Shown in pieces: positions 18,387 to 26,928 of a stretch of 64,000 bases of DNA. The notes beneath the pieces were generated by a model, which saw only the letters and a program-made list of their open reading frames with translations, did no database searches and was not told the origin of the DNA. This DNA is from Trichomonas vaginalis G3. Lineage: Eukaryota; Parabasalia; Trichomonadida; Trichomonadidae. The stretch is taken from NCBI RefSeq assembly GCF_026262505.1, contig NC_067207.1, forward strand, positions 17,886,082 to 17,950,081. Direction: 5' to 3'. The first letter of the stretch is position 1, and each line of letters begins with the position of its first letter. Made by a program: the position numbers and the translations under genes.

Positions 18387-19274
18387 GTATATTTATATAT
18401 ATAAATATATTTATATATGTATATTTATATATGTATATATTTATATATGTATATATTTATATATGTATATATTTATATATGTATATATTTATATATGTAT
18501 ATATTTATATATGTATATTTATATATGTATATATTTATATATGTATATATTTATATATGTATATATTTATATATATATATTTATATATGTATATATTTAT
18601 ATATGTATATATTTATATATGTATATATTTATATATGTATATATTTATATATGTATATATTTATATATGTATATATTTATATATGTATATTTATATATGT
18701 ATATATTTATATATGTATATATTTATATATGTATATATTTATATATGTATATATTTATATATGTATATATTTATATATGTATATATTTATATATGTATAT
18801 ATTTATATATGTATATATTTATATATGTATATATTTATATATGTATATATTTATATATGTATATATTTATATATGTATATATTTATATATGTATATATTT
18901 ATATATGTATATATTTATATATGTATATATTTATATATGTATATATTTATATATGTATATATTTATATATGTATATATTTATATATGTATATATTTATAT
19001 ATGTATATATTTATATATGTATATATTTATATATGTATATATTTATATATGTATATATTTATATATGTATATATTTATATATGTATATATTTATATATGT
19101 ATATATTTATATATGTATATATTTATATATGTATATATTTATATATGTATATATTTATATATGTATATATTTATATATGTATATATTTATATATGTATAT
19201 ATTTATATATGTATATATTTATATATGTATATATTTATATATGTATATATTTATATATGTATATATTTATATAG
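18387..19274. repeat. 16-bp AT minisatellite, about 55 units
   Basis: Unit GTATATATTTATATAT is repeated with few variants (some 14-bp or changed units near the left end) over about 890 bp. It leaves all forward frames open, producing meaningless [12 protein letters not shown] ORFs. It ends sharply against a 450-bp dispersed repeat at 19275. Confidence 0.95.
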
Positions 19275-19715
19275 GGGAGGTTTTTTGTGATATGGAAAAA
19301 TGTTAGTTGCTCAATTATCTCACTATTGGATGGACTTTTATCGAGCGAAATTTTGGCTGTAAAGACAATTCTGATATTGGTAACATGGTGATAAGAACAA
19401 ATAGTCAGTTTGCCTGGTTTATGATGAGATAATTTCGATTTAAAAAAAAACATAAAAATTGATTTTAATGAGCGATTATATTTGAATATGCTCTCCTAAT
19501 TTGAAGGAACTGGTTAAATCATGAATTGATCATGAATAATTTTTTTTCAAAATAACAATTATAATTTCATATTCATTATAAGTTGAAAATATATCATAAA
19601 GACTTTATGAATGATAAATTCGTAAAAAACAAGTTAGTTTGTTTCTGAAAATAATAATAATAAAAACCAATTTAGACCCAATAATTTTTGGCGGGATAAT
19701 TGAGATGTTTAACAA
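19275..19715. repeat. Dispersed 0.44-kb repeat, copy 1
   Basis: This is the reverse complement of 54846-55282, with few differences. One edge is AATTATCCCGCCAAAAATTA (inverted here, near 19690-19715); the other is GGAGGTTTTTTGTGATATGG next to the minisatellite. No coding potential is seen. It may be the end of a larger uncharacterised element. Confidence 0.75.
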
Positions 19716-19754
19716 AAACTGAAAGGTGTCATTATTATCTATGACCAACAAGCA

Positions 19755-19892
19755 ACTGACCTAGTCTGGATTACAATATTCGGTTCATCAAACCGCCAAT
19801 TTGATGAATCAAGCCAAATTGTAACTGACCTAGTCTGGATTACAATATTCGGTTCATCAAACCGCCAATTTGATGAATCAAGCCAAATTGTA
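19755..19892. repeat. 69-bp tandem duplication
   Basis: Two exact-looking copies begin ACTGACCTAGTCTGGATTAC at 19755 and 19824, followed by a partial, diverged third. Each contains a small hairpin TTCATCAAA...TTTGATGAA. It lies just left of Maverick copy 2. Confidence 0.85.
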
Positions 19893-20029
19893 ACAAACCA
19901 GTTGTTGATTGCATGGTATTATTCATCGAACTGCCAATTTGATGAATTAAAAAAAAAAAAAAAAAAAAAAAAGGTAGTGGGGCTTCCAGGCACTTCGTGC
20001 CTTCTAGCCCTGAAGATGTTTAGTATAAA

Positions 20030-21225
20030 TGAAGTCTTGACAAAGTCTTTACGAAGAAGTCTTAACAAAACATTTACGAAGAAGTCTTAACAAAACATTT
20101 ACGAAGAAGTCTTGACAAAGTCTTTACGAAGAAGTCTTGACAAAGTCTTTACGAAGAAGTCTTGACAAAGTCTTTACGAAGAAGTCTTGACAAAGTCTTT
20201 ATGAAGAAGTCTTGACAAAACATTTACGAAGAAATCTTGACAAAGTCTTTATGAAGAAGTCTTGACAAAACATTTATGAAGAAATCTCAACAAAGTCTTT
20301 ATGAAGAAGTCTTGACAAAACATTTATGAAGAAATCTCAACAAAGTCTTTACGAAGAAATCTCAACAAAGTCTTTACGAAGAAGTCTTAACAAAGTCTTT
20401 ACGAAGAAGTCTTAACAAAACATAGACAAGAAAGTTCATGAGTGTAAATGACCCAAAAATATATTTTAGGGTAGAAGGGTATATCTAACCTCTTTTCTAA
20501 CCTCTTTTCTACCCTCTTGAATTTTCATGAAATTTACACCAAAAATATATTTTAGGGTAGAAGGGTATATCTAACCTCTTTTCTAACCTCTTTTCTACCC
20601 TCTTGAATTTTCATGAAATTTACACCAAAAATATATTTTAGGGTAGAAGGGTATATCTAACCTCTTTTCTAACCTCTTTTCTACCCTCTTGAATTTTCAT
20701 GAAATTTACACCAAAAATATACTACTAGGGTCATTTACGAAGAAATCTCAACAAAGTCTTTACGAAGAAATCTCAACAAAGTCTTTACGATGAAGTCTTG
20801 ACAAAGTCTTTACGAAGAAGTCTCAACAAAGTCTTTACGAAGAAGTCTTAACAAAGTCTTTACGAAGAAGTCTTAACAAAGTCTTTACGAAGAAATTCAT
20901 GAAAATTCAAGAGGGTAGAAAAGAGGTTAGAAAAGAGGTTAGATATACCCTTCTACCCTAAAATATATTTTTGGGTCATTTACGAAGAAGTCTCAACAAA
21001 GTCTTTACGAAGAAGTCTCAACAAAGTCTTTACGAAGAAGTCTTGACAAAACATTTACGAAGAAGAAGAACTTGACAAAGTCTTTACGATGAAGAAGAAC
21101 TTGACAAAGTCTTTACGATGAAGAACTTAACAAAACATTTACGATGAAGAACTTGACAAAACATAGACAAGAAAGTTCATGAGAAATTAGATGAAGTCTT
21201 AACAAAACATTTACGATGAGTTTAG
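20030..21225. repeat. Left subterminal array of Maverick copy 2
   Basis: Tandem 25-bp units (AAGTCTTGACAAAGTCTTTA plus CGAAG) fill most of the segment. Three 84-bp hairpin units at about 20455-20720 have GGGTAGAAGGGTATAT opposite TTCTACCC stems and AAAATATATTTT boxes. Further hairpin copies lie at 20900-20975. The array splits the terminal repeat: the outer part is at 19973-20036, and the inner AATATGAGAGAGGTCC part is at about 21239. Confidence 0.85.
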
Positions 21226-21303
21226 ATACGATAAGATAGAATATGAGAGAGGTCCTATAAACTGGAGAAAGTGTCATAACAAAGAAATTTTACTAGTAAG
21301 TAA

Positions 21304-21435
21304 ATGTGGTTTGAAATAGGACTACTTGTTTTAGGTTTTTTCCATTGTGTCATTTACTTATTTGACGTGGCAGAAAGATATAGAGAATATGAAGATGAAC
21401 CAATGCCTGCAAATGTTCAGCATATGTACTCGTAA
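21304..21435 (+). CDS. Small membrane protein (43 aa)
   Basis: The short ORF encodes MWFEIGLLVLGFFHCVIYLF at the N-terminus, a single hydrophobic segment of about 17 residues, followed by a charged tail (DVAERYREYEDEP). It is the first gene after the left array and lies 25 bp before the next gene on the same strand. Small single-span proteins are common in Polinton-like viruses. The function is unknown, and there is no second copy in the window to test conservation. Confidence 0.5.
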   Translation: MWFEIGLLVLGFFHCVIYLFDVAERYREYEDEPMPANVQHMYS

Positions 21436-21460
21436 GAGATATTTTTATCAATAATATTAA

Positions 21461-21823
21461 ATGGACGCACAGAACTTAGCGAATGCACAGCAACCTGGAC
21501 AACCAAACCCAGAGAATATTCCAAATGAAGTTAGAATACAAACTGCAATGGCAAACTATGGTCAAGTGCCAACAGATGTACAAATGCAAACTGCCATGTC
21601 AAATGACGCTGCGTTAGGTTTGCCACCATGGTATGCAAATATGAGATGGAAAGAGTTTTATACAAACCCCGAAGTGGGATATAAACAACTTTATGCAGAT
21701 GACGCGAACACAGGAGTTGACCCAGAGTATGTTTTCTACCAGAGGAGAAATAGAATGTATGAGCTCCAGTTAAAGAATGCTATGGAACTCAACAGGAAAC
21801 GTAAGAGACTAGGTGGACATTAG
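21461..21823 (+). CDS. Hypothetical Maverick protein (120 aa)
   Basis: The start ATG follows TTTTTATCAATAATATTAA. The N-terminal third is Q/N/P-rich with a repeated (E/D)V(R/Q)(I/M)QTAM motif. The middle has WYANMRWKEFYTNPEVGYKQ, and the C-terminus is basic (NRKRKRLGGH). It lies between a small membrane protein and an amphipathic peptide gene, so a minor virion role is possible. I do not recognise it. Confidence 0.55.
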   Translation: MDAQNLANAQQPGQPNPENIPNEVRIQTAMANYGQVPTDVQMQTAMSNDAALGLPPWYANMRWKEFYTNPEVGYKQLYADDANTGVDPEYVFYQRRNRMYELQLKNAMELNRKRKRLGGH

Positions 21824-21841
21824 ATTTTTACATATAGTAAA

Positions 21842-22084
21842 ATGGGTTTCTTTGGAAGAATAGGAAACTTCTTTCGAAATGTTGGAAGAGGTATATGGAA
21901 TGGAATAAAAACCGTCGGAAGAGGAATTTGGAACGGAGTCAAAAATATTGGCAAAAGAGTAGGTCAGTTCGTTGGTATTATACCTAAAGACCCTGAACCA
22001 GAAGAGCAAGCTCCTGTTATACAACAGCCTGAACCTGCACCACAGTCTAGTTGGCAACCAAATCCAACACCTCAACCGTATTAA
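21842..22084 (+). CDS. Small amphipathic protein, pVI-like in style (80 aa)
   Basis: The start follows TTTTTACATATAGTAAA. The N-terminus MGFFGRIGNFFRNVGRGIWN is a Gly/Phe/Arg amphipathic stretch, repeated twice as GRGIWNGIK/GRGIWNGVK. The C-terminal third is Pro/Gln-rich. Genes at 25162, 56407 and 56640-56876 have the same style. Amphipathic N-terminal helices are typical of membrane-lytic minor virion proteins such as adenovirus pVI. This is an analogy, not a proven homology. Confidence 0.55.
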   Translation: MGFFGRIGNFFRNVGRGIWNGIKTVGRGIWNGVKNIGKRVGQFVGIIPKDPEPEEQAPVIQQPEPAPQSSWQPNPTPQPY

Positions 22085-22088
22085 AAAA

Positions 22089-22937
22089 TCATATTTTTAC
22101 CGTTCGATAGTAGTTGTATATGAAACTAAGTTCTAAGTAAAACGCATGGTATAATGGAATTATTCTTTTTCTTCCATCTGTAGTAAACCATACTTGAAAG
22201 TCTGAAATACTTCCACTTGGTGGTTCGTATAGCTTTGTAGGTTTTTCGTAAAAGTCATTTGCCAAGCATAAAAAAGAGTTTTGTGCACCAGAAAATGAAG
22301 CATGAACTATAATAGCATCTGAGTCGAAAACATTTTCATATGTTCCATTAGGGTTTTCGACTTCATAAAAGTTCGGGTGTACTGGATATTCTGCAGGCTG
22401 ATTTAACATCCTCAAAAATCTATACCATGCCAAGTTGTTATATTTTGTAGAAATATAAACGTCTTCTCCAAGGTCTTCTATTCTATTGAATTTAACAGTT
22501 GCATTTTTCCTGTCATATAAAATATCGAGATGGTACTCTCCTTCGTCAATGTTAAACTGGTTTGCATATTCGAGATAGATATCGTTTATTTTTTCTTGAA
22601 AAGCTTGAAGAGTTGTTTCTAAGTTTACAAGCAAATTCACTTGTAAAAGTTTTCCCTGTTCAAATTTCTCATACGTACGTTTTTCTTTGTTATAGTATCG
22701 AACTTCAAAAGCGACCGTAAATGGGAAACCATGTATGGCTTCTGAAATGAATTTCATTCTACGAAAGCCAATAGCTTTTGTGACGGATGGGTCTCTTAAC
22801 CATCTTAACGGGTAGTCAAAACGATAGCCTTCATGCTTTACGGTCTCTGTCTCAAACTTTTGACCGACATTCGTAAAAAGTTCATCTAATGGTTTAGTTG
22901 TAGCAACTCTTGAATTTTCTTTTTCTATTGAAAGCAT
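22089..22937 (-). CDS. Probable virion protein with C-terminal beta domain (282 aa)
   Basis: An intact ORF, convergent with the amphipathic gene and divergent from the fibre gene. The N-terminal half contains YRFDYPLRWLRDP and AIGFRRMKF. The C-terminal part (SDFQVWFTTDGRKRIIPLY then LELSFIYNY) resembles the closing strands of small viral jelly-roll proteins that end in a 'W-T-D-G...L' pattern. A diverged, broken relative lies at 27551-28410 on the other strand. I take it as a structural protein, perhaps attached to the fibre, with low certainty. Confidence 0.5.
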   Translation of the reverse strand: MLSIEKENSRVATTKPLDELFTNVGQKFETETVKHEGYRFDYPLRWLRDPSVTKAIGFRRMKFISEAIHGFPFTVAFEVRYYNKEKRTYEKFEQGKLLQVNLLVNLETTLQAFQEKINDIYLEYANQFNIDEGEYHLDILYDRKNATVKFNRIEDLGEDVYISTKYNNLAWYRFLRMLNQPAEYPVHPNFYEVENPNGTYENVFDSDAIIVHASFSGAQNSFLCLANDFYEKPTKLYEPPSGSISDFQVWFTTDGRKRIIPLYHAFYLELSFIYNYYRTVKI

Positions 22938-22955
22938 ATTTTATCTAGAATAAAA
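22938..22955. promoter_or_regulatory. 18-bp bidirectional start region
   Basis: ATTTTATCTAGAATAAAA separates the start codons of the minus-strand gene at 22937 and the fibre gene at 22956. It shares the core TAGAATAAAA with the regions at 6490-6507 and 36594-36611. Such a small space implies that any promoter is within or overlaps the coding sequences. Inferred from recurrence. Confidence 0.5.
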
Positions 22956-24188
22956 ATGTCGAAAGAAACAGCGTCTATGAGAGAAATACAACACAACCGA
23001 CAACTCATTGTACAAGCTCTAAATAAGAACACAACAAACTTTTCAAACTATTCTAAGATATCTGAGTCATTGAAAGAAGGAAACTTAAAACTGACGATAA
23101 ACCCATTGACAGACGAGTTTCTGTTTCAAGACAGTAAGAACCATACTGTTTGTATAAATCCAACAAAAAGAACTTTAAACGAGAAACCTATAGATGAACT
23201 TCTTTTGAAAGCAGATGTTGAAAAGAAAGCTGACAAAGAGTATGTAGATGCAACAAGAGACTATATTCTCGCATGGACAGATAGAACATACCCACAAAAA
23301 CACCATACACATAACATCTATGACGTAGATGAACTACCAGCAATGTTAGATGACAAAGCAGATAAATATGTTGACAATAAAATGTCAAGTGAAGTGACAA
23401 GAGCTGACAAAGAATATTCTAAAAAGACTCATACACATACCATTGCAAATATTACAAACTTACAAGAAACCTTAAACAGGAAAAGTGACGTTGGACATAC
23501 ACACGATTTCTTCGCAACTGTTGGTATAGAAAATATTGAAGGAACGGTTGAAGAAACTGGTGGGGATGTATTAAATTGGAAACCTCCTAACTTTCCACAA
23601 GGTTTAACATCGGAGGATGACATAACGACGATGAAATACACTAGATGTAGAAATGTCTATGTCATGGAGGATGAAAAAAAAGTTAAATTCACTGCTCAAG
23701 ATTTATATGATAAAAAAGCTGACAAAACAGAGCTTCAAACGTTAAAGACAGAAATACTTCAAACACTATATCCTATAGGTTCTATTTACACGTCAATGAA
23801 CTCTACCAGACCAGAAGTAGTACTTGGTTTTGGAACTTGGACTCAAATAGTCGACAGGTTTTTGTATTGTGCAAACTCTTCAAAGGAAACAGGCGGAAGT
23901 AAAACGATTTCAGGTGAAAACTTACCTGCACACAGTCACTACATAGATTTAAGTACATCTCAAGCAGGTTGGCATAAGCATAAATTTTGGGATTGGCACG
24001 CCTTGAAAAAAGGTAAAGGATATGATGTTAAAGACAACGTTCAGTTTGCTATAAATTGTTTCTGGGGTAGCACACAGGGAGAAGGAAACCATACACATCG
24101 CGTTTCAGGGTATACGCAAACAACAGGACAAAGTAAAGACTACATGCCACCTTACATGACAGTTTACGCATGGTATAGAAATGCTTAG
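22956..24188 (+). CDS. Phage-collar/gp10-type fibre protein (410 aa)
   Basis: The N-terminal third is helical. The middle has three spaced HTH or HTHD motifs between DKAD/KADKE helices, a pattern of trimeric phage tail fibres. The C-terminal domain (about residues 270-410) has YPIGSIY, then LGFGTWTQIVDRFLY, GGSKTISGENLPAHSH, another HTHR, and the closing PPYMTVYAWYRNA. That series of landmarks is typical of phage tail-collar and baseplate gp10 C-terminal domains. It probably forms a receptor-binding spike of the virion. It overlaps the integrase gene tail to tail by 4 bp. Confidence 0.75.
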   Translation: MSKETASMREIQHNRQLIVQALNKNTTNFSNYSKISESLKEGNLKLTINPLTDEFLFQDSKNHTVCINPTKRTLNEKPIDELLLKADVEKKADKEYVDATRDYILAWTDRTYPQKHHTHNIYDVDELPAMLDDKADKYVDNKMSSEVTRADKEYSKKTHTHTIANITNLQETLNRKSDVGHTHDFFATVGIENIEGTVEETGGDVLNWKPPNFPQGLTSEDDITTMKYTRCRNVYVMEDEKKVKFTAQDLYDKKADKTELQTLKTEILQTLYPIGSIYTSMNSTRPEVVLGFGTWTQIVDRFLYCANSSKETGGSKTISGENLPAHSHYIDLSTSQAGWHKHKFWDWHALKKGKGYDVKDNVQFAINCFWGSTQGEGNHTHRVSGYTQTTGQSKDYMPPYMTVYAWYRNA

Positions 24189-25144
24189 TCGTCATTTTCA
24201 ACTTCTTTAGCATATTCGTCAGGAGTTGTCTTATATTTGTTAGGAACTGTCTTTGAAAGTATACCACCTTGAACCTTAACAAGTTTGAAACGAGGTCTGA
24301 CAATAGTAGTTTTATCTTCTGCTTGCAGTCTGTACATTTTGCCATGTTTGCCTAAAACTTCATAATATTCTCTTGTATACTTTCTTCTATTTTTACGAAC
24401 ACGAATGTGAGTACCTGTCGGGTTCCCATTGTTGTCATAGTCAATAGTATTTTCATATGGGTCGCGTTTAGGTATTTCTATTTTTACTTTGTCACCTTTC
24501 TTAAGTTTGAAGCCTGGCATTCTTTCTTGTTTGTCTCTTTTGACTAAACTATTAAATATATAGTCTTTCTCTAAGTCGGGGTTGTTTTTCATTTCTTCGG
24601 GGGAGTGGTTTCCCAAACCTTTTTGTTTACGGCTATTGTAAATATTTAAAACTTGTCTCATCTTTGCCATGGAGAAATGTCTATACTTGTCGTCATATGA
24701 CATTTCATCTACCTCACCACCTTGTGGTTGGTTTAAGTCTCTTAAGATTTTTATACAACTGTCAATGACACCAAGAGCAGAATGGTTTTGGTCGACAATG
24801 AAATATTGGTTTACATTTTTTGAACGCAGATAGTTTTTAATATCGTCTGATTTGAAAGAACTTTCACAGTCAGATGTCAGTTTTGTTGGATGGTATTTGT
24901 CAACGAATATTGTCAAAGCAGTTTTCACATCTAAAATATTTTTGGACCATAATGGTATGGCTTCACAGTATCTTGTGTTTTGACCGACAAATATTAGCCA
25001 GTATGGAGGTCCATCTTCTCTATACCTCGGAATGTTTTCCAAGATATCCATAAACCAAGCATTTGGTGTTGAACTAAAGATTTTTATCATGAGTGCTTTT
25101 TTTGTTGCCTTAGAAACATAGGGGTCCTTGTTTGGATTCGTCAT
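24185..25144 (-). CDS. Polinton-type retroviral-like integrase (319 aa)
   Basis: The rve-type fold is recognisable: WFMDILE near residue 32 (first catalytic Asp), TSDCESSF around residue 95 (second), and an HSALGVID segment followed by a helix about 25 residues later. A conserved ASYN-like NIYNSRKQ.GLG.SPEEM block follows. The C-terminal third is basic with KGDKVKI and a small SH3/chromo-like beta segment. It catalyses element insertion and fits the 5-bp AATTA target duplication seen at the ends. The gene looks open. Its start faces the gene at 25162 across 17 bp. Confidence 0.85.
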   Translation of the reverse strand: MTNPNKDPYVSKATKKALMIKIFSSTPNAWFMDILENIPRYREDGPPYWLIFVGQNTRYCEAIPLWSKNILDVKTALTIFVDKYHPTKLTSDCESSFKSDDIKNYLRSKNVNQYFIVDQNHSALGVIDSCIKILRDLNQPQGGEVDEMSYDDKYRHFSMAKMRQVLNIYNSRKQKGLGNHSPEEMKNNPDLEKDYIFNSLVKRDKQERMPGFKLKKGDKVKIEIPKRDPYENTIDYDNNGNPTGTHIRVRKNRRKYTREYYEVLGKHGKMYRLQAEDKTTIVRPRFKLVKVQGGILSKTVPNKYKTTPDEYAKEVENDD

Positions 25145-25161
25145 TTTTTAACCCATAAGAA

Positions 25162-25563
25162 ATGGGTTTATTTGGCGCAATAGCAGGAGTCGCATCTAGA
25201 TTTTTGCCCGCAGTGGGAACACTAGCCAGAGGTGCATTTGGAATTGGAAGGAAGATTTTGAGTACATTAGGTATACTGAAAGAGAAAGCACAACCTATTA
25301 TACAAACTGTACAGAAAGGTTGGGAGGTAGCACGAGATGCAACAAATCTTATTCCAAATCCTGAAACAAGAGGAAAAGTTCAAGGATGGATGGACAATGT
25401 AGGAAGACAAGCAGGAAACTATTATAACAAAGCAAATGACTACTATAACCAAGCAGGACACTATATGGACCAAGGTGAAAGATTCTTTAACAGAGGATAT
25501 AACCATGCACAACAATGGGTAAACAATAACCAACCTCAACCGCCTCAAACTTGGGGAATGTAA
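25162..25563 (+). CDS. Amphipathic minor virion-type protein (133 aa)
   Basis: It begins MGLFGAIAGVASRFLPAVGT, a glycine-rich amphipathic segment, then helices. The C-terminal half has YYNKANDYYNQAGHYMDQG-type repeats and a Q/P-rich end. The N-terminal style is shared with the 80-aa protein at 21842. It is likely a minor capsid or membrane-active component; this is an inference from composition and position. Confidence 0.5.
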   Translation: MGLFGAIAGVASRFLPAVGTLARGAFGIGRKILSTLGILKEKAQPIIQTVQKGWEVARDATNLIPNPETRGKVQGWMDNVGRQAGNYYNKANDYYNQAGHYMDQGERFFNRGYNHAQQWVNNNQPQPPQTWGM

Positions 25564-25564
25564 A

Positions 25565-25582
25565 GTTTTTTACTGAGATGAA
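25565..25582 (+). promoter_or_regulatory. TTTTTTACTGAGATGA leader, first of two
   Basis: TTTTTTACTGAGATGA directly precedes the ATG at 25583 and is repeated before the ATG at 25752 (about 25735-25751). Related TTTTTACT motifs lie 8-14 bp before the starts at 8420, 11600, 21842 and 27551. It is a candidate element-specific promoter. Confidence 0.45.
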
Positions 25583-25750
25583 ATGAACAATACAGCATTG
25601 AGACAAATGGGTTCAAGATGGATTTGTCGACTTCCAGCAGTTACACAACGTGTTTGTCAAGTTCTTCCTATACCTCAGGAAGTTTTAGACCGACTTAAAA
25701 ACCTAAACAACCAGTTGAAACAAACCAAACTAAATTTTTTACTGAGATGA
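25583..25750 (+). CDS. Small basic protein (55 aa)
   Basis: The ORF starts MNNTALRQMGSRWICRLPAV and ends QTKLNFLLR. It has no clear domain. It starts 8 bp after the leader TTTTTTACTGAGATGA, and the next gene begins after an almost identical leader that overlaps this gene's 3' end, so both have their own start signal. That repeated leader is the main evidence that this short ORF is expressed. Confidence 0.5.
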   Translation: MNNTALRQMGSRWICRLPAVTQRVCQVLPIPQEVLDRLKNLNNQLKQTKLNFLLR

Positions 25751-25751
25751 A

Positions 25752-26336
25752 ATGACCGAAGAAGTTGAAACGGTAGATTTGACACCACAAACAAAAAGTT
25801 CAGAACCATTGTCAAAACCTGTCAAAGAACTTACAGATGAAGAGAAAAATTCAATAATAGAAAGTGCCAGGTCTGGAAATGCAAACCCTAACTATAAAGT
25901 CACTTTTCATAGAAATGGAACGGCAAGTATCTCAAAAAAGAAACAGACTCTCACAAATAAAATATTGAAGTCGGAAGGAATTTTCGAGACAACAGATGGG
26001 AAGGTATTCTTCACTGACCAACAGTTCATTATAGAACATCTCATTGACTTAGAGTCGAAATATTCTAAACTTTACAACAAACACAAAAAGTTGAAAGGAA
26101 AACAAAAACAAATGGCATATGATATTTATGAAGATGTTGACGACACAACCATACCTGCAAGTGAAGTAAAGTCAGAGGAACCGAAAAGTGACGAAAAACC
26201 GATAGAAGAAGGGGAGCCAAAAACTGAAGAAAAACCAAAACCAAAGTTTAGTTTCAATACTAAACCAAGTCAACCTTCATTAGCTGGTATGGGTTGGCGT
26301 CAAAGACTTATGGTAGCAGGAGGTTATGTAAAGTAA
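25752..26336 (+). CDS. Hypothetical acidic/basic protein (194 aa)
   Basis: The N-terminus is acidic and Pro/Ser/Thr-rich. The middle carries NYKVTFHRNGTASISKKKQT and a segment ending FIIEHLIDLE, followed by a short coiled coil. The last 60 residues are P/E/K-rich, closing with SLAGMGWRQRLMVAGGYVK. No family is recognised. It is last in a run of four plus-strand genes and precedes a repeat-rich gap. Confidence 0.5.
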   Translation: MTEEVETVDLTPQTKSSEPLSKPVKELTDEEKNSIIESARSGNANPNYKVTFHRNGTASISKKKQTLTNKILKSEGIFETTDGKVFFTDQQFIIEHLIDLESKYSKLYNKHKKLKGKQKQMAYDIYEDVDDTTIPASEVKSEEPKSDEKPIEEGEPKTEEKPKPKFSFNTKPSQPSLAGMGWRQRLMVAGGYVK

Positions 26337-26344
26337 AAGGAAAA

Positions 26345-26900
26345 CAGTATATTTTTATTTTTATAGAAATGTACGCTGAGTTTTGTTGGAGAAGACCGTT
26401 GGGAAACTTGTTTGTTAGATGAAGAAGAACTTGACAAAACATTGACGACTTCATCGTCAATGAGCGTAAATCAGACAAAAATATATTTTAGGGTAGATGG
26501 TTAGATCTAACCTCTTTTCTAACCTCATTTCTACCCCATATGTCCTTACTGAACTTTCTTGACAAAACATAGACAAGAAAGTTCATGAGAAAGTCTTTAC
26601 GATGAAGAACTTTACAAAACATAGACAAGAAAGTTCATGAAAATTCACGAGGGTAGAAATGAGGTTAGAAAAGAGGTTAGATCTAACCATCTACCCTAAA
26701 ATATATTTTTGGGTCATTTACACTCATTGACAAGAAAGTTCATGAGAAATTAGATGAAGAAGAACTTGACAAAACATAGACAAGAAAGTTCATGAGAAAT
26801 TAGATGAAGAAGAACTTGACAAAACATATACGATGAAAGTTCATGAGAAATTAGATGAGAAATATGAAATGGCATACCATTTAAAACAAAACATTTTTTC
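26345..26900. repeat. Repeat-rich gap with a duplicated 5' piece of the HNH gene
   Basis: At about 26369-26420 the sequence repeats the start of the HNH gene (from GAAATGTACGCTG to GTTTGTTAGATGA). It is followed by GACAAGAAAGTTCATGAGAA units and two hairpins with TTAGATCTAA cores and AAAATATATTTT boxes (26480-26545, 26645-26712). A repeat array was therefore inserted in, or grew at, the 5' end of this gene. Confidence 0.7.
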
Positions 26901-26928
26901 AAAAAATATTTTTTTTATTTTATTTGAA

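Noticed and set aside
18367-19306. Three long overlapping ORFs of about 300 codons
   Set aside because: They are readings of a 16-bp AT minisatellite in all three frames, with only I, Y, C, L, F, M and V residues.
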